Below are positions 25,732 to 34,636 of a stretch of DNA of 64,000 nt, piece by piece (positions within the stretch are counted from its first letter, which is position 1; every line of letters starts with the position of its first letter). Source of the DNA: Acidimicrobiia bacterium (lineage in GTDB: Bacteria; Actinomycetota; Acidimicrobiia; Spongiisociales; Spongiisociaceae); NCBI GenBank assembly GCA_009841105.1, contig VXMM01000018.1, forward strand, positions 61,770-125,769, read 5' to 3'. The notes under the pieces are model-generated. The model had not been told where the DNA came from. It made no database searches and was given only the letters and a program-made list of their open reading frames with translations. The position numbers and the translations under genes were made by a program.

Positions 25732-26895
25732 TTACCAGGCACACGGTTCGTAGCGGCGTACCGAGGCTGGGTCGAGGATCAGGAGGGGGTCTGGGCCTTG
25801 GCATTCGTCACTGTCGGTGAACACCACCCAGCACACACCATCAGGTTTGTCTTCGGCTGACGGATACCGGATCGCGTCGATCGCGCCATCGAGCAGGTGA
25901 TCCCGTATGTACTCGGTGACGATCTGAGTAGGGACATAGTCGAGTCCAGTCTCTTGCTTGTCGACACGCTGGGCTAGGTCCTCGGCGAACGAAGCCATGA
26001 AACGCAGCACCTGCCGGTCGAGTCCCGCGTCAGTGTCGAAGATGCTCGGAACGGGCTCAGCTGCTAACAGGTCCAGGTAGCGCAGTTCGCGGCCTGGCGT
26101 CCAACACCCCACGGTCGCGGCGAGGCACTCACTGTCCTTGATCTCCTTCAGTGTGGTGTCCACCGACTCGGCACCATAGAACACCGAAACGCCCGCCCGG
26201 CTCATACGGTTGTGGCCAGCTATCTGTGCAGGTGGAGGACCTAACTCTCGGATCGTGCTGAACTTCTCTGCCGGGTTCTCGGCTCGGCCCCGGACGATCT
26301 GTATGTGGTTCGTAGTGCCAAACAGGCGATCAGTAACCTGACTGATCGCCTGGCCTATCCCTTCGAGTAGCTCCTGGGTACGTCCGAAATCATCGAAAGC
26401 ACCAACTGGCTCCACAGCTGTGTGGTCCTGAAACTGGTTGTTGGTAGTGAGTTGGCGGAAGCGTTCCCAGCTATAGATCAGCTTCTCTGCTTCGTCGAAG
26501 CCGTAGAACGGAAGCGAACACCAGTCGTGATAGAAGGCCGAGACGAACTCCTGCCGAAGGTCTTCGTTCCCTAGAGGTTCGCCCACATGCGAGAGAAGGT
26601 CGTCGGAGTCGACTAGTTGGACGCCGATATAGCCACCTTCCCATGCTGCACCCTGAATGGGATCGTCCCATTCGGCGCGAAGGCACCTAACCATATGCCG
26701 GAACAGTTCATCTACAAGTACACCTGCTGTATCAGACCGCCCGCAGAATCGGCACCGCTCGATCAGATCACCTTGAGATACGTACTCAGCGAGGCAGTCA
26801 TCGGCGATGCAGTGCCGACACACCTCATCCCAGAAGCCGCTCCTGGAGAACCCGTATTCCTGCTGTTCCAGCATCAAGCTCTTCATGATCCCCAT
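25732..26895 (-). CDS. HEPN/RES N-terminal domain plus RES-type NAD+ phosphorylase
   Basis: The C-terminal half carries a RES domain, a family of toxins that split NAD+ with phosphate. Visible parts are IVRGRAE...STIRELGPPP, GHNRMSRAGVSVFYGAES with LKEI after it, and DAIRYPSAE near the end. The N-terminal half has a likely zinc knuckle (CRHC at 26-29 and CRFCG at 48-52) and a helical region typical of the HEPN/RES N-terminal domain. The 387-residue length suits these fusions. ATG 26895 or ATG 26886 may be the start. It lies after drmC on the same strand, but an intrinsic terminator between them makes it a separate unit. It converges on the STAND gene. Confidence 0.8.
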   Translation of the reverse strand: MGIMKSLMLEQQEYGFSRSGFWDEVCRHCIADDCLAEYVSQGDLIERCRFCGRSDTAGVLVDELFRHMVRCLRAEWDDPIQGAAWEGGYIGVQLVDSDDLLSHVGEPLGNEDLRQEFVSAFYHDWCSLPFYGFDEAEKLIYSWERFRQLTTNNQFQDHTAVEPVGAFDDFGRTQELLEGIGQAISQVTDRLFGTTNHIQIVRGRAENPAEKFSTIRELGPPPAQIAGHNRMSRAGVSVFYGAESVDTTLKEIKDSECLAATVGCWTPGRELRYLDLLAAEPVPSIFDTDAGLDRQVLRFMASFAEDLAQRVDKQETGLDYVPTQIVTEYIRDHLLDGAIDAIRYPSAEDKPDGVCWVVFTDSDECQGPDPLLILDPASVRRYEPCAW

Positions 26896-26944
26896 GGAGG
26901 CAAGGCTATCGTTCTCCTACTAGCGTCCATGGCCCTTCGATGAA

Positions 26945-26962
26945 ACAAGCCCGCTGCGGGCG
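26945..26962 (-). terminator. Intrinsic terminator after drmC
   Basis: On the minus strand, GCCCG-CAG-CGGGC forms a tight hairpin followed at once by TTGTTTC. It lies 15-32 bases beyond the drmC stop. It should end the DISARM drmA-drmB-drmC transcript before the RES gene. Confidence 0.65.
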
Positions 26963-26976
26963 AGGCCGGTTGAGGT

Positions 26977-27765
26977 TCAGGATGTTGGGAGGGGGCTGAG
27001 GAGGTGGGTGTCGATGAGGGCTTGGAAGTGGTTGGCGACGCTGGTGGCTAGTACTCGGTGGCGGATCAGTACGCCTAGTTCGATGTTGCGGTCTAGGGCT
27101 GCTTCTGTGAGGTTGGCGGAGGTGATGAAGACGGCCTCGTCGTCCACTACCACGGCCTTGGCGTGGAGGACGCCGGATGGACCGGACGGGTCTAGCGAGC
27201 GGGGGTCGTAGTAGACGGCGGGTTTCAACGATCCGGGCCAGTCGGTTCCCCAGAACCGGTCGGTGAAGCGGAGCACCAGTTGGTCGGCGGCGGAGGTATC
27301 GCCCTTAGCGCGCTGGACGTTCAGCAGGATCGTGACTTGTAGGCCGGGCACATCGTCCAGGCGTTGGGCCAGGTGGGCGAAGGCTTGGGGACCGTCGAAG
27401 TAGGCGTAGGTGCTCACCCAGACGGATCGCTTGGCGCCGTCGAAGAGTTCCTCGTAGACCCGCCGCGTATCCCGCGCCGGGAGTCCGGGTACCTCGGGAC
27501 CCGACCAGACGAGGTCGGGTGAGGGCACCCCGGCCGATGCGTTGTCGACAGCACGAACCCAGGCCGCAACCGCCCGGCCTGTGATGCCGACTCGGGCGAG
27601 ATCGTCGAGGTCCCCTAATAATCCGTCTACGTTGCCGTGCAGTTTGAGCGTCGAACGGAGAGTCTTGGGCTCCGGCCGGTCGGGTAGCGCGCCGGTGTCG
27701 AAGGCTTCGGCCAGCCGGCGCCGTCGATGGACGGGCAGGGTCTGGATGTACCGGCCGATCGCCAT
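26977..27765 (-). CDS. drmC: DISARM protein DrmC (phospholipase D-like)
   Basis: DrmC is the PLD-superfamily component of DISARM. The 262-residue product has a single clear HKD-type motif, LHAKAVVVDDEAVFITSANLTEAALDRNIE, near residues 210-240. It also has VWVSTYAYFDGP in the first half of the fold. The ATG at 27765 shares one base with the drmB stop (TGATG), which fixes the start against a much longer upstream frame that is only antisense noise. DrmC is reported as dispensable for protection in the Bacillus class 2 system, and its role here is unknown. It is the last gene before an intrinsic terminator. Confidence 0.9.
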   Translation of the reverse strand: MAIGRYIQTLPVHRRRRLAEAFDTGALPDRPEPKTLRSTLKLHGNVDGLLGDLDDLARVGITGRAVAAWVRAVDNASAGVPSPDLVWSGPEVPGLPARDTRRVYEELFDGAKRSVWVSTYAYFDGPQAFAHLAQRLDDVPGLQVTILLNVQRAKGDTSAADQLVLRFTDRFWGTDWPGSLKPAVYYDPRSLDPSGPSGVLHAKAVVVDDEAVFITSANLTEAALDRNIELGVLIRHRVLATSVANHFQALIDTHLLSPLPTS

Positions 27766-29591
27766 CAGGGCAGGGGGAAGAAGGCGGCGTCTTCGAGGCC
27801 GAGCACGGGGACGACGAGCGCTCGGTCGAGGTAGTCGTTGCGCATCTCGCACGATGTCTCTGCGACGAGAGCGCAGCCGTGGCAGGCAGCGCCGAGCAGC
27901 CAGCGTCCCTCCAGGCCTGCGCTCTCGGAGTGCTGGGCGCAGATCGGATCGTTTGAGCACAGCGACCCCGCCTCCAGAGCGTGGGCCAGATGGTCTTCGA
28001 AGTGGCGGGCCTGCTGTACCAGGCCCCCGAGGGTTCCCTCCGCGTCGGGACTTCCCGTATAGAGAAGTATCCCGTAGCGGCCGGATGTCACATAGACCCG
28101 CTCGCGAATGGAACTGGCCGGGTAGCCGCAGCGCATGGCCAGCGACTGAATCAAGAGGTGGGCGAGGGTGTGCAACAGGATGTACGGTCCGCCGGGAAAC
28201 CCGTCCGGCGATTTCCCGCGGCTGCGTCGCCACTCCACGTACTGCTGCCGGAGCTGGTCGATCCGGTCTCGTACCCCTGGCTGCTTCCGCCAGGCGGCAA
28301 CCGCCGTAGGACGTAGGTGAAAGAACACGCCCTCGCCCCGGTTCTCGACTGCCGGATACCAGCTGGGTTCGAGGGCGATGGCGGCTCGTTCCACGTCGGA
28401 CTCGTAGTCGCCATGGATGTCGCGGACGGCCGCTTCGAAGCGGGTGAACCCGATCAGGGCCATGACCTCGCGCAGCCGGTGAAGCTGGATGACCGCCTCG
28501 ACGCTGCCGCTGAAGCGCGACTCCGGTTCCCGCCAGACGGCATCCGGCAAGCGGCGGGCATGGAAGTTCGGATCCACCGGTACGTCGTCACCGAAGCCTT
28601 CGGGCGCCGCCAGCAACTCGCGCAGTTCGGCTTCCTTCACCGGGCGACCTTCCCTGACGCCACGCCGCACCTGTCCGATCACACGCAGCACGTCGGTGTC
28701 CGCGAACGGACTCAGCTTCTCGGCGACCTTGGGCTTCTTCTTCATGAAGGTGAGATCGTTCAGGTCTTCCACGATTTCGAGGTCGTTCCACAGCTCCCTT
28801 ACTACCCGTTCCATGTCGGTTCCCCGATCGGGCAGTGACAGCACGGCCACTACTTGGGGGAAGTAGGCGTTGGATGCGGTGCGGATGAGCAGCCTGCTAG
28901 GGAGGTTGCACTCCTCGGCGGTGTTCAGGCCCAGCCAGGGCCGCCTTCCCAGGCACCCGCCGAGTGGCCGGGGGCCGATATCGGTGGCCTCGTAGAGCTG
29001 CCGGGATTCGCCGCACTTGCATCTCACCACGAGGTCGGCCAGGTCGCCGGTGGTTCCCCGCTCGTCCAACCAGAGCCGTTGCCCGCACCGCTCGCCTCGA
29101 CCATGCACGAAGCCGGCCCAGTCGAGATCGTCCACATGCCCCCGCGGGCAGGCACGCACAAAACGGGTGGGCACCGTCGGCTTTCCTTGGAACCTGTTCT
29201 TGTCGTCGAGCTCCTTCCGGTGGACGAGCCGCCGCGACCGCGTCGGGCGCTTTCCCGAGGACCGTGGTATCGCCTTGGTGGCCTGGAAGGGGTTCGTTTC
29301 CTGAACGACGAACCATTCGGGAAACTGCCACGCGCCGATCCCCAGGCCCGGAAGCCACGGCGCCGAAGGCGCGGGCGGGGGCGCGTACAGCCTGGGGGTC
29401 GGAACGTCGGTCAGGAGGCCGAGAAGACCGGTCAGCCGCGCATCGACGATCTCGTCCAGGTCGTGTGTGGCAGGCCAGGTCTCCAGACCGCCGACGATGG
29501 CGGCGTGTTCGGGCAGGTCGATGAGCGCGCCCGGTCCGTAGGTGGTTATCACCTGGCTGTGGCGGATCTGGCCCTGTGCTCGACGGCTCAT
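27765..29591 (-). CDS. drmB: DISARM protein DrmB (DUF1998)
   Basis: DrmB is the core DUF1998 subunit that pairs with the DrmA helicase. The 608-residue product opens with the typical GQIRHSQVITTYGPGALIDLP. It has a CPRGHVDDLDW segment and further cysteine pairs (CGQRLW, CKCGE) in the middle. It ends with the DUF1998 region (LLHTLAHLLIQSLAMRCGYPASSIRERVY) and a final cysteine cluster (CSNDPICAQH, CHGCALVAETSCEMRN) that probably binds zinc. Its ATG overlaps the drmA stop by four bases (ATGA) and its stop overlaps drmC by one base, so A-B-C are tightly coupled. Confidence 0.93.
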   Translation of the reverse strand: MSRRAQGQIRHSQVITTYGPGALIDLPEHAAIVGGLETWPATHDLDEIVDARLTGLLGLLTDVPTPRLYAPPPAPSAPWLPGLGIGAWQFPEWFVVQETNPFQATKAIPRSSGKRPTRSRRLVHRKELDDKNRFQGKPTVPTRFVRACPRGHVDDLDWAGFVHGRGERCGQRLWLDERGTTGDLADLVVRCKCGESRQLYEATDIGPRPLGGCLGRRPWLGLNTAEECNLPSRLLIRTASNAYFPQVVAVLSLPDRGTDMERVVRELWNDLEIVEDLNDLTFMKKKPKVAEKLSPFADTDVLRVIGQVRRGVREGRPVKEAELRELLAAPEGFGDDVPVDPNFHARRLPDAVWREPESRFSGSVEAVIQLHRLREVMALIGFTRFEAAVRDIHGDYESDVERAAIALEPSWYPAVENRGEGVFFHLRPTAVAAWRKQPGVRDRIDQLRQQYVEWRRSRGKSPDGFPGGPYILLHTLAHLLIQSLAMRCGYPASSIRERVYVTSGRYGILLYTGSPDAEGTLGGLVQQARHFEDHLAHALEAGSLCSNDPICAQHSESAGLEGRWLLGAACHGCALVAETSCEMRNDYLDRALVVPVLGLEDAAFFPLP

Positions 29592-32500
29592 CCGTCACCG
29601 TCCGCTAGCGAAGCTGTCAAGGGTCGGATCCTCAGGTTTACCTCGGGTTCCACATCCCGCAGCGACCGGTTGGCCCGGAACTTGGCGTGATGGGCGGACT
29701 CGAAATCCTCTTCCAGCATCTCGCGCAGCAGATGGCCCCCGCCGGCCCGCCCCTCGTACTTCTGGTACTTCACGTGGGCGTTGACGTTGGAATAGTCCTC
29801 AACCACGGCCAGCCACGAGTCGAGCAAGTCCACCACTCGGGCAGCCACGCTATGTCGGCGTTCCACGTACTCCGCCTCGTCCTCGTAGGGCTGCTCGTCC
29901 ACCCGCTCCAGGAACACCTCGCGTAGCCGGCGCTCGAGGTTCACCCTCACCCGGTCGAGAGCCGCCACGCCGGACGGCGGGGTCAGAGAAGGCTCGGAAT
30001 GGCGTGCCAAGCCGACCAGCGCTCCGGCGAAACCACGGTCGAGGGCGCGGGCCGAGAACGGCGTGACGCTCGACACCTCCACGGACCGGTAAAAGGTCTC
30101 GTGGTAGTGGCGGAATCGCTCGAAGTGGGACCGGTCACGCGGCTTGTGGACGTTGAGCAACGTGACCACCAGGCCCGGTCTCCTGTCGTCCCGGCCTACC
30201 CGGCTGGTGGCCTGGATGTACTCGGCGTGGGTCTTGGGCTGGCCCAGCACCACCATCAGCCCCAGCCGGGGAATGTCGAGACCCACCGAGATCATGTTGG
30301 TGGCGATGGCGCTGTCGACGCGGTCGCTCTGGTGGGCGCTGCGCCCGAGGCGACGTCGGGCCTCGGCCACCTTCCCGGTCGGGACCCGCGACGTCAGTTC
30401 CACGACATCGGAGAACGTCCGGCGATCACGGAACAGCCCCTCAATGCGCTGCTGGTCGGCCCGGAATCGCCCCCCAATGGCCTTGACAGTGTTGCGGACT
30501 TCCTCCTCCAGGATGCGCCGCGCTCCACCCAACTCGCGCAGGCTGTTGAAATAGCCGAGCACGGTCATGTACGGATCGGCCGGATTGTCCTCGTTCCGGT
30601 GCCCGCCGGCGTCCCGGTAGGCGCGCTCGGCCGCCCCCATCAGGGCCAGCCAAACCCGCCGCATCATCGTCTTCGGGTTGCGCCCCGGAGAGGCGATGCC
30701 GAGATAGAGCCGGCCCGGCGCTTGATCTGCGGGCACTACCTCGGCGAAGAACGAGTCCCGCCGGTTGGGACCCCGGGGAGGGAAGACCTGCGTGCTCGGT
30801 CTGGCGAACAAGGCCTGTATCTGATCCTGGGCCTGCCGGGCCGTGGCGGTGGACGCCACGATCTTGGGACGTAGGGCGGTGGGGACGCTGTCCCCGGCAA
30901 GCTCGTCCGCCTGGCCATCTGTCCCCAGACACAACGCCTCTATGACCGTCTCGTACAGCCCCGCCATCGTCCCCAGCGGTCCCGAGATCAGATGCAACTC
31001 GTCCTGGATCACCAGATCGGGGCCTGCCAGGCGGCGACCGAGCGGGCGGCCGCTTCGAGGATCAGCCGGCCCGTAGAAGCCGTCAGCGTCGTAGCGATCC
31101 GCCCCGCCGAGGAGCGCCCCGGTCCGGGCTGTCCATGGCAGCGAGGCGAACTTGTCCACCGTGGCTATCAGGAAGGCGGGAAGGCGGCGGTAGAGCGGCT
31201 CGTCCACCGCCACGATCGGGAGGGGCCGGTCCCCGCTGAAGTCGCACTCGAAGTCGGCGCACACGATCCGTAGTTCCGCGGGCTTGTCATCGTCGGGCAG
31301 AAGGGTGAATGAGGCCGGCTCGAAACGGGCGCCGCACCATGGGCAATTCTCCAACGGGATGGGCACCGGCTTGCTGATCGGATCGGCCTTGAACCGCCGT
31401 GTCTTGGACCGGGCCGAGTCCGACCGGCTGTCGCCTCTCCGTCCCATGATGTTCGGGGTGGCCGCCTTGCCCACCCACAGTCCGATCTCGAACGGCCAGA
31501 CGCCGTAGTGATCCGGGTTGGAGGAGCGTTTCAGCTCGAGCGCGCAGACAAGTCCCGCCGCCCGACCAAGCTGGTCCAGGGTGAGCAGACGCAACGTGTA
31601 ACGCATGATCACCGAGACACCCGCCCCGTGCCGACCCTCCTCACCGGGCCGGCGCAGGCGACGCAACACGATGGCGAACGCCGCGAGGCCGAGGTAAGCC
31701 TCCGTCTTGCCGCCGCCGGTCGGGAAGAAGAGGAGGTCGACGATCCGGCGCTGGGGATCGCGCGGATCGGCCAGACCGGGAAGGTTGAGCAGGATGAAGG
31801 CGATCTGGAAAGTCCTCCACTCCGGCGCGGGTTCTTCGGGTCCCAGGCGCTGTCGAAGTGCTCGCGCCACGGCCCAGTTCGCCACACGGAACGCGTCGAG
31901 GGCGTCGGCGTCGGATGTCAGCAGGTCGATCCCGCGCTCGATGCGATCAGCCGCCAACCCGGCGCGGCGCAGTAGTTCCTCGGCCGTCTCGCGCCGCTCG
32001 CCCATGAGTGCGGCCAGGCCGTCCCGTTGCACCTCGATCCAGGCCCGGTAGCTCTCCACCAGGGGCTGAAGCGCTGCCCGGGCGGCCTCGCCATCGGGGA
32101 GCTCACCGAGGACCTCCATAGTGAGCTCAACCTCCGGCCTCTTCACCGGCTCGGTCTTGGGAACGGTCGCGCTGGGTATCCACGCCGTGCGCAACTGTCG
32201 GCACTCGCCGCCGACCATCTCCCACTCGGCCGAAACGCCGTGACCCACCGCGTACTCAGGGGTGTCGGAGTAGTGGAGGTCCGCAACCTGGTCGTCCCAT
32301 TCCGCGGCTCGCGATCCCCGGGGGTCAGGCCGGGGGACGAAGGGGAGGTGGCTGGTGACCTCCAGTTCCGCCTGGAAGGCGTAGCCCCGGTCGGCCAAGC
32401 GGGAACTGTCCGGATCGTCGGGACGGCCGCCCACGCATGGCCGGTTGTTGACGAGGAATACCGATACCGACCGGACGCCCTCGGGAAGACCCGCCAGCCG

Positions 32501-33052
32501 GCTGACGTCCACCGTCCGGGACACAACATGCAGCCGGAGACCCTTCGACTCCGGAACCGCGTAGTCGGGGCGCCCCGTTACGTCGACTACGACGGTGCGC
32601 TCCTGCGCCGTACGTTGCCACACGCCCAGCGGCTTGCCGTCGGTGCCTTCTACCTCATGCGGCTCGTAGTCGCCCCACCGGACGGCGACGTCGAGCCCCT
32701 CGGTCTCCCCCGACACGAGGAAGCTCAGACCTATCGATGACGGGAAGAAGCCCTTCTTCGCCGCCCGCCGCTCCTCGGCGGACTCCTCAGCCAGCCCCGC
32801 TACCTCGGGAGTCTCGTCGAGGGACTCGTCCTCATCATCATCACTGCGTTCCTCGAAAGGTGTATCCGACGGGGTCAGGAATCCCGTCAGGTACCAGTTC
32901 GATGGCCTTTCCCACCCGCGCAGCAGTTCATCGGAGAGATTGGAGTCGGGGCCTGGTCCTACCAAGTCCAGCCGCAGCGCCTCGACCAGGTAGTCCCGTA
33001 CAGCCGGCGAGTTGCCCCACAGTGAGCTTGAGGAGGATAAGTCAACTGCCAT
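29588..33052 (-). CDS. drmA: DISARM helicase DrmA
   Basis: DrmA is the large SF2 helicase of the DISARM core. With DrmB it is thought to engage incoming DNA. Visible features are the opening SPAVRDYLVEALRLDLVGPGP, Walker A FFPTGGGKTEAYLG (Lys449 in this numbering), an acidic insert near residue 75, a CPWCGARFEP zinc-like knuckle, VIQDELHLISGPLG as motif II, and QATSRVGRD as motif VI. I use the ATG at 33052 (1154 residues). An ATG at 33133 would add 27 residues. A TACAGT box just upstream of 33052 could be a -10 for a leaderless start. In this locus drmA is cut off from drmMI by a 4.2-kb insert, so it needs its own promoter. Confidence 0.92.
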   Translation of the reverse strand: MAVDLSSSSSLWGNSPAVRDYLVEALRLDLVGPGPDSNLSDELLRGWERPSNWYLTGFLTPSDTPFEERSDDDEDESLDETPEVAGLAEESAEERRAAKKGFFPSSIGLSFLVSGETEGLDVAVRWGDYEPHEVEGTDGKPLGVWQRTAQERTVVVDVTGRPDYAVPESKGLRLHVVSRTVDVSRLAGLPEGVRSVSVFLVNNRPCVGGRPDDPDSSRLADRGYAFQAELEVTSHLPFVPRPDPRGSRAAEWDDQVADLHYSDTPEYAVGHGVSAEWEMVGGECRQLRTAWIPSATVPKTEPVKRPEVELTMEVLGELPDGEAARAALQPLVESYRAWIEVQRDGLAALMGERRETAEELLRRAGLAADRIERGIDLLTSDADALDAFRVANWAVARALRQRLGPEEPAPEWRTFQIAFILLNLPGLADPRDPQRRIVDLLFFPTGGGKTEAYLGLAAFAIVLRRLRRPGEEGRHGAGVSVIMRYTLRLLTLDQLGRAAGLVCALELKRSSNPDHYGVWPFEIGLWVGKAATPNIMGRRGDSRSDSARSKTRRFKADPISKPVPIPLENCPWCGARFEPASFTLLPDDDKPAELRIVCADFECDFSGDRPLPIVAVDEPLYRRLPAFLIATVDKFASLPWTARTGALLGGADRYDADGFYGPADPRSGRPLGRRLAGPDLVIQDELHLISGPLGTMAGLYETVIEALCLGTDGQADELAGDSVPTALRPKIVASTATARQAQDQIQALFARPSTQVFPPRGPNRRDSFFAEVVPADQAPGRLYLGIASPGRNPKTMMRRVWLALMGAAERAYRDAGGHRNEDNPADPYMTVLGYFNSLRELGGARRILEEEVRNTVKAIGGRFRADQQRIEGLFRDRRTFSDVVELTSRVPTGKVAEARRRLGRSAHQSDRVDSAIATNMISVGLDIPRLGLMVVLGQPKTHAEYIQATSRVGRDDRRPGLVVTLLNVHKPRDRSHFERFRHYHETFYRSVEVSSVTPFSARALDRGFAGALVGLARHSEPSLTPPSGVAALDRVRVNLERRLREVFLERVDEQPYEDEAEYVERRHSVAARVVDLLDSWLAVVEDYSNVNAHVKYQKYEGRAGGGHLLREMLEEDFESAHHAKFRANRSLRDVEPEVNLRIRPLTASLADGDG

Positions 33053-33313
33053 CCGCCGTACTGTAGGCAGGGTGGCGCTTGCTTCTGGTCGGACGGCGGA
33101 CCGACCAAGCGCTGGCTTCGCAACGACTGTCATAGCCCTGGCCTAGCGTGCGAGTGGGACTCTTGCTCACAGCCACCCGACAAGGTAGAGGGGGACCCAA
33201 TGCCGCCTCTGACGAATCTCGCTAGCCGCGGTGATGCATTGACCCGCAAGAATTGTCACACCGCCCCGCTATACCTTCCGGTTAGTACGTGTCTACGCGA
33301 CCCGAGGAGGACC

Positions 33314-34636
33314 ATGGCCTCGCAGAAGACCTACTCCCGTAGCAGCCAGATCGGCGAGGAGGGACAGCGGCTGGTCGCGCTGGTGGTAACGCGACTGGGC
33401 CACATCTGGCATGACCGGCGTGTGGACCACGGCGTGGACGGCGCGATCGAACTGGTGGACCCGGTCGCGCGATCTGTGTCGAATGTTCATGTGATGGTCC
33501 AGAGCAAGTCGACAGAGGGACGCTTCCCGGGCGAGACCGTGGACTCGTTTCACTACTTGCTTGATACAGCTGATGTGGCGTATTGGCGCGGCGGGTCCAA
33601 CCCGGTGATCGTCGTTTGCTCACGGCCAAGCACCGGCGAAGTCTGGTGGGCGCCTGTGGATCGAGCCGAACCGCCGGCACCGGGACGCAAGGCGTGGCGT
33701 CTGGACTTCGACAAGCGCTCCGACCGCCTAGACGAGAACTCCGTCGGTCGTCTGCTGGCATGGGCCACGGAGGCTACGCCGGGAGGAGTGATCTCTGGAC
33801 GTCGCTGCCGGACCGAGACGCTTCAGACCAATCTCCTTCGAATCAAGGAGATGCCGCCGGAGATATTCTTCGGACCTACGTGGAAGCCCAGCGCTCGCGA
33901 ACTTGGTCCGGCTCTTCGGAGCTTGGGCTACTTCCGTAGCGACTGGATAGTCCGCGGTGGGGTGGTTCACAGCTTTTCTCAGCCCGAGCGCGGTGGGCTC
34001 GGGGACTTTCTCGATGGCGTATATGAGACCATCCACACCGTGGAGTGGGCAGAGAGCAAAGACATCGACACGCTGTCTATGTTCGCTGATCTACTCCGCC
34101 AGGCGCTGCTGGACCAGGAACACAAGAGCCTCCGGTTTCACGCCAAGAAGCGTCTTTTGGTGTTCCGGGGCCCGCGAGACGACCGTGATGCGATGAGGGT
34201 CAAGGTGAAGCCGGGCAAGCCTGGGCGCACGGTGTTTCAGCGCTATTTCAAGGACGCCGAAGGTACAGAACCTAAGGACTGCCGTCACTACGCCGCAGCA
34301 ATTCGCTTCGTGCAGACCGATGAGGGCTGGGTCGCGGAGATCAACCCTACCTACCACTTCACCTTCGACGGGCACCGGGACCTTCCCTGGGGCGAAGACC
34401 GTGTGAAGGGCATGAAGAAGATTGAGAAGAACCCCGCGGTGCGTGGTCTCGTACAGTTCTGGGCCGAGTATCTGGCCCGACCTCCCGAACTCGGAGATCG
34501 CTATCGGCCCCTGTGGTTCGGCAATCTGATCACCATGGACGTGGACATTGGAATCGATGACAAGGATTGGCAAACGACTGCCGGCAGCTCGAGGTGCGTT
34601 GTCTCAGACGCCGGCCAACAGGAGTTGTGGTCATGA
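33314..34636 (+). CDS. SPARDA effector: DUF4365 nuclease-APAZ protein (DREN-APAZ)
   Basis: The 440-residue protein begins with a DUF4365 PD-(D/E)xK nuclease domain: IGEEGQRLV, then HGVDGAIEL (Asp42, Glu46) and VQSKS (Gln63-x-Lys65). The remainder (about 170-440) lacks enzyme motifs and matches the position of the APAZ domain, which replaces the missing N and PAZ domains of short Argonautes. In SPARDA systems this protein forms a complex with a short pAgo and, once a guide finds target DNA, degrades DNA and RNA in the cell. GAGGAGG three bases before ATG 33314 supports the start. Its stop overlaps the pAgo ATG (ATGA). It lies divergent from drmA. Confidence 0.85.
   Translation: MASQKTYSRSSQIGEEGQRLVALVVTRLGHIWHDRRVDHGVDGAIELVDPVARSVSNVHVMVQSKSTEGRFPGETVDSFHYLLDTADVAYWRGGSNPVIVVCSRPSTGEVWWAPVDRAEPPAPGRKAWRLDFDKRSDRLDENSVGRLLAWATEATPGGVISGRRCRTETLQTNLLRIKEMPPEIFFGPTWKPSARELGPALRSLGYFRSDWIVRGGVVHSFSQPERGGLGDFLDGVYETIHTVEWAESKDIDTLSMFADLLRQALLDQEHKSLRFHAKKRLLVFRGPRDDRDAMRVKVKPGKPGRTVFQRYFKDAEGTEPKDCRHYAAAIRFVQTDEGWVAEINPTYHFTFDGHRDLPWGEDRVKGMKKIEKNPAVRGLVQFWAEYLARPPELGDRYRPLWFGNLITMDVDIGIDDKDWQTTAGSSRCVVSDAGQQELWS

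Noticed and set aside
25732..26895. RES gene as a DISARM component
   Set aside because: An intrinsic terminator and an 81-bp gap separate it from drmC, and RES proteins are not part of the described system.
26977..29591. Long overlapping frame that would give DrmC 156 extra residues
   Set aside because: The upstream part is antisense-like arginine/proline-rich text overlapping drmB. The ATG at 27765, touching the drmB stop, explains the real gene.
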